Below, in pieces: positions 7,401 to 11,281 of a stretch of DNA of 11,281 nucleotides; the first letter of the stretch is position 1; every line of letters starts with the position of its first letter. The notes under the pieces are model-generated. The model ran no database searches and had not been told where the DNA came from. It saw nothing but the letters and a program-made list of their open reading frames with translations. The stretch spans positions 1 to 11,281 of the forward strand of contig CAYMLL010000255.1 in assembly GCA_964390645.1 (NCBI GenBank). The letters run 5' to 3'. The DNA comes from CAYMLL01 sp964390645. Its GTDB lineage: Bacteria; Planctomycetota; UBA8108. The translations under genes and the position numbers were made by a program.

Positions 7401-9206
7401 CAGCACGCGGCGCTCCTCGCCGATACGCTGGTGTAGCCGGCTGCGAGTCACCGCGTCGATCCCCGCCTCGACGACGTGGCCGTAGTCCCAGAGGCGGAAG
7501 TGGCAGAGACCGTTTTCGGTTTTCTCGACGACGCCGTCATCGATCAGAACGGCAAGAGCGTCGCGCACCGCGATCTCGTCACACGAGAACTCGTCCCCGA
7601 GCACCCGCGAAACCAGGTCGGCGTCCACCGGGCGGCGCGCGAGCGCCAGCACGCGCAGGACGTCGACTTCGACCCTCTGACTACCGGCCGTGCCCTGCTC
7701 ATCGACGGCGGGATCGTACTGGCCGATACGCCGGCGCAGGATCTTCAGTCGCGCGGGGCCGCTGTCGGATGCGACTCCGTCGAGGTAGCTCTCGAAGGTC
7801 GCCGCGCTCCATACCGCGAGGTCGCCGTCGAGGAGGTAAACGCCGCGCAAGAGCTCCTGTTGAAAGCTCGGGAAGCCCTCGGACACTCGCCAGAGCGCGT
7901 CGGCGGCATCGTCGGCGACCTCGAGGGGCCGCCCGCCGACCTCGACTCCTTCGACCGAGAGCTCGAGGAAGCGGCCGGCCTCCTTGCGGCTCAGCGGACG
8001 CAGCTCGACGTGGAACGAGAAAGGCTCCGCGCCGAGCGCCTCGACACGCTTCTCGAGATAGCTCTCGGAGTCCGGCTCGGCACGGTAATTGGCGAGAATC
8101 GCGAGCCGCGAGACCTGAGGTCGTCCCGATTCGGCGCCGCGGAGAACGTCCGGACCGTCCGCCGGGGAAGCCGGGGCAGGCAGCCCGTCAGCGCTCCAGC
8201 GAAGACCTTCAGGATCCGAGGCCCCGGCGCGGTCGGCGGCGGACAGGCCGCGCCAGTCCTCCCCGAAGCCCTCGATCTCCGGCCCGCCGAGAATCGCCGC
8301 CGCGTCGCGATTCCCCCGCGCAACGCGGGCGACCGACCCGGAACGTTGCAGGCCTTCGTTGCGCAGCTGGACGTTGCGTCCGATGTAGCGCAGGAGCTCG
8401 ACCGTGGCCCGATCCGCGAGGTGAAGGTCGTGCACGAGAATCGACAGCGGCTTGCGTGTCGCGACCTCGAGCAGCAGTTGCGTGATGCCGTCGAAGATCC
8501 GCACTTTCTCGGCATCGAGACGCTCGAGGCGTGGCAACTCGGCCGCGGTCGGCACCTCGTCACGCCCGAAGGCCTCCGGAATGAGCCGCTCGAGCGAGTA
8601 GCGGTAGCGATCGAGGAGGGCGGTGCCGGCACGAGATTGGTTGGGGTCGTCAAGGTCGGTGAGGATGCGACGGATGGTGTGCAGGAAGGGCTTGAGCGGC
8701 ACTCCTTCCGCATCGTAGTGGTAGATCTCGTAGACCGAGACTTCCCGCATCCGTGCCCGTTCCCGAAGATAGCGGAAGATACGCGTCTTGCCGATGCCGT
8801 CGGCGCCGCGACAGAGGAGAACGTAGCGGTAGCCCTCGTCCCGGACGGCTTCCTGCGGAGCCCCCTCCCCGCTCGCATTCTTCGACGCGGTCGTGCCCTC
8901 GATCGACGCGGCACCCTTCTGGGGCGGGCCCGAATCCCCCACGTCCCCCGAATCCCCGGCCTCACCCGGATCCCCGGCCTCACCCGGATCCCCGGCCTCA
9001 CCCGGATCCCCGGCCTCACCACGGAACCGGATGCGCTCCATCGCCGCCAGCGTCTCATCGCCCAGCGGAGCATCGAAGAAGACTCGCTCGAAGAACGCCT
9101 CGAGCGTCGCCCTCTCATCGGTACGGAACTGAAAGCTCGACGGAAACGGAAATCGCCCCGGGCTTCCGTCCCCTCGACTCCTCTGCGGGAGGTTCTCGGT
9201 ACTCAA
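4425..9206 (-). CDS. Giant signalling regulator: STAND/AAA ATPase, TPR array, GAF, degenerate GGDEF, Fis-type HTH
   Basis: A 1593-residue cytoplasmic multidomain protein. Order: short N-terminus with a GEAGDP repeat linker (~63-92); NTPase ~122-460 with Walker A GADGIGKT (134-141, Lys140) and Walker B-like LSILVHDLHLAD (254-265); a low-complexity insertion (~284-366) before the sensor-like RLAILANYRAEPDSE (367-381); winged-helix-like region ~510-585; TPR-type helical repeats ~640-1150 (clearest at 795-990, e.g. AFYRRGDYTHAVDNYQRALE); GAF ~1212-1366 (MVVPLMTDDRIFGALFVDK); GGDEF-like ~1372-1500 starting REPLTGFFNPSYFIERL but with GNPIL where GGDEF should be; C-terminal Fis-type HTH ~1527-1576 (GNITHAARELGIHRPQLSNYLK). 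The build resembles large ATPase-TPR-GAF sigma-54 activators, but no sigma-54 AAA+ domain (GAFTGA) is present. I infer a ligand- or partner-controlled DNA-binding switch; target unknown. The start is TTG at 9206, supported by GAGGAG 9 nt upstream. Confidence 0.93.
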   Translation of the reverse strand: MSTENLPQRSRGDGSPGRFPFPSSFQFRTDERATLEAFFERVFFDAPLGDETLAAMERIRFRGEAGDPGEAGDPGEAGDPGEAGDSGDVGDSGPPQKGAASIEGTTASKNASGEGAPQEAVRDEGYRYVLLCRGADGIGKTRIFRYLRERARMREVSVYEIYHYDAEGVPLKPFLHTIRRILTDLDDPNQSRAGTALLDRYRYSLERLIPEAFGRDEVPTAAELPRLERLDAEKVRIFDGITQLLLEVATRKPLSILVHDLHLADRATVELLRYIGRNVQLRNEGLQRSGSVARVARGNRDAAAILGGPEIEGFGEDWRGLSAADRAGASDPEGLRWSADGLPAPASPADGPDVLRGAESGRPQVSRLAILANYRAEPDSESYLEKRVEALGAEPFSFHVELRPLSRKEAGRFLELSVEGVEVGGRPLEVADDAADALWRVSEGFPSFQQELLRGVYLLDGDLAVWSAATFESYLDGVASDSGPARLKILRRRIGQYDPAVDEQGTAGSQRVEVDVLRVLALARRPVDADLVSRVLGDEFSCDEIAVRDALAVLIDDGVVEKTENGLCHFRLWDYGHVVEAGIDAVTRSRLHQRIGEERRVLLESGRGSGGPAYEGAYEIYFHLSRGENPVSALGFGETAGALFERSLAFEKAKELYRELVDMLAGDEHLESRRRALMGLIRVTATLHEFDAVSELFALLHEKAATPLEPLARLDLLILEADIAGVTDPGRGLKVLAKAAKLLPDETSPEAVRLYQSITRLRLKRQDWKRAMNYGLKGVSIAQKLEDDTALARFFQLIARAFYRRGDYTHAVDNYQRALEPVEKLDEASLTVDILDELGRVYLERGNYFRAARYLYKALEMRQREKDVAGLCRSYDQLALVYRRDGDYHKTIENLHRSLELKERIGDFVGLNPTLGMLGDLYMRLGSYELAIECFQREVDNSRRLEAGDVEETGGLSDAFVRLGRVYYEIGDLKQSESYCKQVLILAPEYKLRSEEADGMLLQGNLLALRRDWNAAEKTLKQAGEAYAKLGHRMRETCALLDLAEIKFERELFDEALKIASKAQIIADDIKALDLRVRALTIKGNVHRFLKGGNPEKVKELFGKALELSQHLNDVTALFQLLYSLGKVFHNNREFSEASNCYGKAEAILERVGVRLGEDLNVRYLEDSRRKIFLEDVARFRKESHGRASMPEPSERVLAPVDLRERPVSLEDHKDLLDRVLRVNGAVHLIGFVENVLAEGLELAKGERGFVMLVENREYAVATQTGFGKDIEQHSEFSAASQIAEDTIRRGKTFLPRSSEERRKYKQPSFDVFNSRSVMVVPLMTDDRIFGALFVDKHLSLGRFGSRDQSLLESFARHAGVALQNRRHLDVAIREPLTGFFNPSYFIERLREEYRLFNLHGGAYALGGFYLPVFEDSVGDAHGELAETIAREIQSACRGVAVCWGNPILFLLLRDTELSVAEELMAPVKDRLESLLNEEVPFHVLAADRRHQQGSDIYYEIRRRLLPEECDHKTLTELRRLLAREIKLKDAKRILEKHIIETTMRKTGGNITHAARELGIHRPQLSNYLKKYGLKRELYEPGLESSRINPVEN
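4457..4470. repeat. 14-bp perfect palindrome near the convergent stop codons
   Basis: CGAGCCCGGGCTCG is a perfect inverted repeat lying in the last codons of the large regulator and 38 bp beyond the eboE-like stop. It could form a short GC hairpin in the eboE transcript and slow polymerase, but no T-tract follows. Such palindromes are also expected by chance in DNA of this composition. Confidence 0.25.
8943..9014. repeat. 18-bp tandem repeat encoding (GEAGDP)n linker
   Basis: Three identical 18-bp units (CTCACCCGGATCCCCGGC on the plus strand) occupy 8961-9014. A diverged fourth copy lies at 8943-8960 and traces of another lie further left. Read on the minus strand in frame they encode GEAGDP repeats (protein residues ~63-92, decaying to GEAGDSGDVGDS). 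Because the unit is 18 bp, copy-number changes keep the frame. It forms an acidic, flexible linker between the N-terminal segment and the ATPase domain. Confidence 0.92.
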
Positions 9207-9215
9207 GGTGGATCG

Positions 9216-9221
9216 CTCCTC
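9216..9221 (-). promoter_or_regulatory. Shine-Dalgarno site deciding the TTG start of the large regulator
   Basis: GAGGAG on the minus strand lies 9 nt upstream of the TTG at 9206-9204. No in-frame ATG occurs until residue 56 (MERIRF), so this site is the main reason for starting at the TTG. The start codon overlaps the TGA stop of another reading frame as TTGA. Confidence 0.6.
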
Positions 9222-9462
9222 GCAAAGCCCTTCAACCCTGAACTCGAGTCATGCCGTCTTACGGGGAGGCCACGCTCGAGAGGATCGCCGAAAACGAGAC
9301 TCGACGACGCGACACCACAGACGTATCGGGGAGAAGGAGAGACGAAGGGCTCCACAATCCTCCCGTTCCCCGAAGAGCCGGGCAGGGTCCCCTCGGCATC
9401 CGGAAGAGTCTCGGGCAGCGGCGGCCAAACGCCCGAATTCGGCGCGGTGTCCCGAGTGGTGT

Positions 9463-9485
9463 CCCCCGCCGCCCCCCCAGGCCCC
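9463..9485 (-). other. G-quadruplex motif in regulator leader
   Basis: The minus strand carries G-runs of 4, 7 and 5 (GGGGCCTGGGGGGG then CGGC then GGGGG). The 7-G run can supply two tracts, giving four tracts of at least three G with loops of 3, 1 and 4 nt. The motif would lie about 30-50 nt from the predicted 5' end of the regulator mRNA, where a folded structure could affect transcription or translation. Folding is an inference. Confidence 0.55.
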
Positions 9486-9519
9486 TGGAAAACGGCGAAA
9501 CCCGGGCTCAAGCCTCTGG

Positions 9520-9547
9520 ATTCTATGGCGTCAGATACGAGAGTCAA
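9520..9547 (-). promoter_or_regulatory. Strong sigma-70-type promoter candidate for the large regulator
   Basis: On the minus strand TTGACT (forward 9542-9547) and TAGAAT (forward 9520-9525) each match the consensus at 5 of 6 positions and are separated by 16 bp. This is the best promoter-like sequence in the window. It lies immediately after the stop codon of the YihY-type gene, which suggests that the regulator is transcribed on its own rather than only by read-through from yihY. The predicted start is near 9513. Confidence 0.6.
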
Positions 9548-9552
9548 ACACA

Positions 9553-11010
9553 TTAGTCGGAGCCGGGATCGGTGCCATCGCAAAGGGCTCCCGCGACCGA
9601 CTGTGGCGATTCGCTGGTCGCGAAGGCCTCCAGCGTCCGCTCTCCGAAGGCGGCCAGGGAGGCCGCGTCCGAGGCTCCCAGCAGCGCCACGAGAGCGCGA
9701 TCCCCGCCTCGATCCCGAAGACACAGGATCTCTCCACCCGGCGACCCGCCCGACCCGCGAGCCGGGCCGAGACCCAGCATCTCCGCATCGGCCGGGTGCT
9801 CATCACGTCGAAGCTGCTCGACGACGTCGCGCACGCGCACGCTGCGAGGATGCCGCGCGAGAGTGTAGACTCCGTCGGCCCGGGCGTCGGCGACGAGGAA
9901 TCCATGGTCGACGAGTCGCTGGGCGATCTCGTCGAGCTGCTCCGCCTGGGCCCCGATCTCGCCGGCCACCGACTCGACGACGGAGAGTCTCTCACCACTC
10001 GAGAAGCTGCGCGCGACGCGAGACAGCAGGTACACGCCCAGGAAGGCCGACGAGAATCCTCGCGTGGCGGGGTCCTGCCGTCTCCAACGCGACAGCAGGT
10101 CGAGATTCTGGTTCACGTAGCTGACCGTACCCCCCAACAGCACGACGATCCAGGTGACGTAGACCCAGATCAGGAACAGCGGCACCGACGCGAGCGGCTT
10201 GTAGTACTCCGTCACCTCACCGATACGAACGAGGTAGAACGCGAACATCTTCTTGGAGAACTGCCACAGAACCGCTGTGAGCAGCCCCCCGAGCGCCGCG
10301 CTGCGCAGGCGCACCCGCGTCGCCGGAAGGAAGAAGAAGAACAGCGTGAACGCCAGAAAGCCGATCGTCGTCGGCACCAGAAAGCGATAGAGGGAGTCGA
10401 AGAACGGCGACTGCTCCGTCAGCTGCCGGATCGTGCCGTCCGGTCCATCGAGAACCTCCCCGATCCAGATCGAGCCGACGATCAGGAAGGGGCTCGTCGT
10501 CAAGATGACCCAGAAGACGGTCACCTTTTGCACGATCGAGCGCCGGTTCTGCACCTTCCAGATGCGGTTGAAGACGCGCTCGGAGGTGATGAAGATCCCC
10601 AGCGAGACGACCACGAGCCCGACGACCGCCGTCAGGCTCACCAGTCCGGCGCTCCCGGCGTTGAAGACTCCGTGCGAGATGTCGTCGAGCAGCCAACCGC
10701 GCGCACGCGCACGGAAGGCCTCGTCCTCCGGTGCGACGAGCGGCAGGACGGTGTCCACGACCCAGTTGACGACCTGCTCGCTGCCCCCGAGCGCCGCCGC
10801 GAAGCCGAAGAAGAGCACCACCAGCGGAATCAGCGAGATAATCGACGCGAAGGTGAGGCTGGCGGCACACTCGAGACCGTGGTCGCGGCGGAACTGTCCC
10901 ACCGCCAGGTACGCAAGACGCCCGACACGAACGACCGCGCCCGGTGCCCCGCGAAGATCCTCGGGATCGCTCGCGAACAAACGGTCCTTGATCCAGTTCC
11001 AACGTCTCAA
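9553..11010 (-). CDS. YihY/BrkB-family inner-membrane protein with C-terminal winged-helix-like domain
   Basis: This polytopic membrane protein belongs to the YihY/virulence-factor-BrkB family, formerly mislabelled ribonuclease BN; its molecular function is not established. With the start at 11010 it has 485 residues. Hydrophobic segments lie near 51-75, 118-142, 165-185, 208-229, 240-262 and 274-298. Family signatures include SLTFASIISLIPL (51-63), ERVFNRIWKVQNRRSI (144-159) and YYKPLASVPLFLIWVYVTW (269-287). The C-terminal ~165 residues are soluble; ~318-400 look like the winged-helix extension seen in longer members (LDEIAQRLVDHGFLVADARADGVYTLARHP), followed by a variable Gly/Ala-rich tail. 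The frame opens further to TTG 11094, but that codon falls in the T-run of a terminator-like hairpin and lacks a ribosome site. TTG 11010 has GGAG 6 nt upstream and begins close to where the family does (RRWNWIKDRLF), so I prefer it. The gene lies upstream of, and on the same strand as, the large regulator. Confidence 0.93.
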   Translation of the reverse strand: MRRWNWIKDRLFASDPEDLRGAPGAVVRVGRLAYLAVGQFRRDHGLECAASLTFASIISLIPLVVLFFGFAAALGGSEQVVNWVVDTVLPLVAPEDEAFRARARGWLLDDISHGVFNAGSAGLVSLTAVVGLVVVSLGIFITSERVFNRIWKVQNRRSIVQKVTVFWVILTTSPFLIVGSIWIGEVLDGPDGTIRQLTEQSPFFDSLYRFLVPTTIGFLAFTLFFFFLPATRVRLRSAALGGLLTAVLWQFSKKMFAFYLVRIGEVTEYYKPLASVPLFLIWVYVTWIVVLLGGTVSYVNQNLDLLSRWRRQDPATRGFSSAFLGVYLLSRVARSFSSGERLSVVESVAGEIGAQAEQLDEIAQRLVDHGFLVADARADGVYTLARHPRSVRVRDVVEQLRRDEHPADAEMLGLGPARGSGGSPGGEILCLRDRGGDRALVALLGASDAASLAAFGERTLEAFATSESPQSVAGALCDGTDPGSD

Positions 11011-11016
11011 GACGAA

Positions 11017-11020
11017 CTCC
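11017..11020 (-). promoter_or_regulatory. Shine-Dalgarno site supporting the internal TTG start of the YihY-type gene
   Basis: GGAG on the minus strand lies 6 nt upstream of TTG at 11010-11008. The alternative upstream TTG at 11094 has no purine-rich site within the normal window; the nearest GGAGG is about 15 nt or more away and is tied up in a GC palindrome. Confidence 0.45.
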
Positions 11021-11092
11021 GCGGGAAACAGCCCGGCAACCCCTCGCAGACTACTGTTCCATCGGAATCGACCGGATGCACGCAGCAGCGGC

Positions 11093-11114
11093 AAAAAACC
11101 GGGCGGCCGCCCTC
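11093..11114 (-). terminator. Second terminator-like hairpin upstream of the YihY-type gene
   Basis: On the minus strand the 12-bp palindrome GGGCGGCCGCCC (forward 11101-11112... region) is followed by GG and then six T. The palindrome can fold as a short GGGC/GCCC stem with a four-base loop. The stem is short, and alternative pairing with CCTCCCGGAGG just upstream is possible. It may act in tandem with the stronger terminator at 11218-11256. Confidence 0.35.
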
Positions 11115-11146
11115 CGGGAGGCGCGCGGCTCGGGAACAGCGCCCCG

Positions 11147-11209
11147 CTTCTGACACCGGGAGCCCCTCTTCTGTCACCGGGAGCCCCTCTTCTGTCACCG
11201 GGAGCCCCC
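11147..11209. repeat. Three tandem copies of a 21-bp unit
   Basis: The unit CTTCTGTCACCGGGAGCCCCT occurs at 11147-11167 (one T to A change), 11168-11188 and 11189-11209 (last base C). It lies between the right-edge terminator and the YihY-type gene. On the minus strand the 21-bp unit can be read as GLPVTEE repeats in a short open frame that starts at the ATG near 11234, but that frame runs into the YihY gene in a different phase and has no ribosome site, so I treat the repeat as non-coding. Confidence 0.9.
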
Positions 11210-11217
11210 GAAAGGGC

Positions 11218-11256
11218 AAAAAAAATCTCCTCATCGTCCCTACTCGATGAGGAGGT
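11218..11256 (-). terminator. Intrinsic terminator of a minus-strand gene lying beyond the right edge
   Basis: On the minus strand a perfect 10-bp stem (CTCCTCATCG, forward 11245-11254, pairing with CGATGAGGAG, forward 11227-11236) closes an 8-nt loop and is followed by a T-run: one A, then eight T (forward A-run 11218-11225). This is a textbook rho-independent terminator. Because no T-tract follows on the plus strand, it must serve transcription entering from the right. Confidence 0.88.
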
Positions 11257-11281
11257 GTTTGGGTCTGAAATAAACGAGGAA
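11242..11281 (-). CDS. Possible C-terminal end of an unseen minus-strand gene
   Basis: Reading leftward from the window end on the minus strand, one frame gives FLVYFRPKHLLIE and then TAG inside the terminator loop. The terminator implies that a gene ends about here, and this frame is the only one that closes near it. With 13 codons visible, identity and even coding status cannot be judged. A stop within the terminator loop is tight but does occur. Confidence 0.25.

Larger units (their letters stand above)
9207..9513 (-). other. Long 5' leader / intergenic region upstream of the large regulator
   Basis: This gene-free stretch lies between the YihY-type gene stop (9553) and the TTG start of the regulator. 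If the promoter at 9520-9547 is real, about 307 nt are transcribed as leader. It contains a minus-strand G-quadruplex motif (9463-9485) and a GTG-initiated 50-codon frame (9355-9203) preceded by GGGAGG with only 3 nt spacing, whose TGA overlaps the regulator's TTG. The third-position GC of that frame is visibly lower than in the real genes, so coding is doubtful. No tRNA-like fold or riboswitch that I recognise was seen. Confidence 0.5.

Noticed and set aside
9203..9724. 173-codon minus-strand frame spanning the end of yihY and the leader
   Set aside because: Its first part overlaps the end of the YihY gene in another phase, and the peptide is low-complexity. Only the last 50 codons from GTG 9355 are kept as a weak leader-ORF possibility because of the TTGA overlap.
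7476..10124. 882-codon open frame on the plus strand (and similar long plus-strand frames at 5817-7436 and 4524-5657)
   Set aside because: They run antisense to the large regulator, whose domains are recognisable along its length. Long antisense frames are expected in DNA with strong third-position GC bias, and their peptides are low-complexity Arg/Glu/Leu strings with no domain.
9553..11010. Ribonuclease BN
   Set aside because: Older annotations gave this name to YihY/BrkB proteins. The protein here is a six-segment membrane protein without the metallo-beta-lactamase motifs of true RNase BN/Z.
11147..11209. CRISPR-like direct repeats
   Set aside because: The three 21-bp units are directly adjacent without unique spacers, so this is a simple tandem repeat.
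11007..11234. 75-codon minus-strand frame containing GLPVTEE repeats
   Set aside because: Its ATG lies within the terminator stem, there is no ribosome site, and it runs into the YihY-type gene out of phase. The repeat encodes a regular peptide only because its unit is 21 bp.
9208..11250. 680-codon plus-strand open frame
   Set aside because: It is antisense to the YihY-type gene, highly charged (many Arg, Glu and Asp), and has no recognisable motif or ribosome site; it is a shadow frame.

Overview
This is a GC-rich bacterial window (uniform high GC at third codon positions, many CTC-GAG pairs, TTG starts with Shine-Dalgarno sites). It is most likely a complete or near-complete metagenomic contig: the left ~125 bases are degenerate GGCCC-rich, poly-C sequence that breaks into the middle of a gene. 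The gene content (RmlB, an EboE-like protein, a YihY/BrkB membrane protein, and a 1593-residue ATPase-TPR-GAF-Fis regulator) suits a high-GC Gram-negative lineage with complex signalling, such as Myxococcota, Planctomycetota or an uncultured relative. The phylum cannot be fixed from the sequence alone. I see no tRNA, rRNA, CRISPR array, insertion sequence or phage gene.

Layout, left to right. (1) 126-1187, plus strand: the 5'-truncated biotin-synthesis aminotransferase BioA. (2) 1286-1882, plus: a small stand-alone protein that looks like the C-terminal half of a RecQ helicase (winged-helix RQC-like region plus HRDC domain) with no helicase motor; it has its own candidate promoter and a strong Shine-Dalgarno site. 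(3) 1983-2996, minus: dTDP-glucose 4,6-dehydratase RmlB, convergent with (2). (4) 3166-4419, plus: an EboE-like TIM-barrel protein, divergent from rmlB across a 169-bp promoter region. (5) 4425-9206, minus: a giant signalling regulator built as STAND/AAA-type ATPase, winged helix, long TPR array, GAF, degenerate GGDEF-like domain and Fis-type DNA-binding helix-turn-helix. It converges on eboE with only 5 bp between stop codons. (6) 9553-11010, minus: a YihY/BrkB-family inner-membrane protein with a C-terminal winged-helix-like cytoplasmic domain. (7) The right edge has a clear minus-strand intrinsic terminator that ends a gene lying beyond the window, followed by a 21-bp triplicated repeat and a second terminator-like hairpin.

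The genes do not form one pathway. BioA, RmlB and EboE are each separated from their usual partners (no bioBFD, rmlACD or eboABCDF is visible). The most unusual item is the 1593-residue regulator. It combines an NTPase switch, protein-interaction repeats, a ligand-sensing GAF, a GGDEF-like domain whose signature is destroyed, and a Fis HTH without a sigma-54 AAA+ domain. It appears to be expressed from a good sigma-70-type promoter through a ~300-nt leader that carries a G-quadruplex motif and a possible overlapping small ORF. Its target genes cannot be read from this window.
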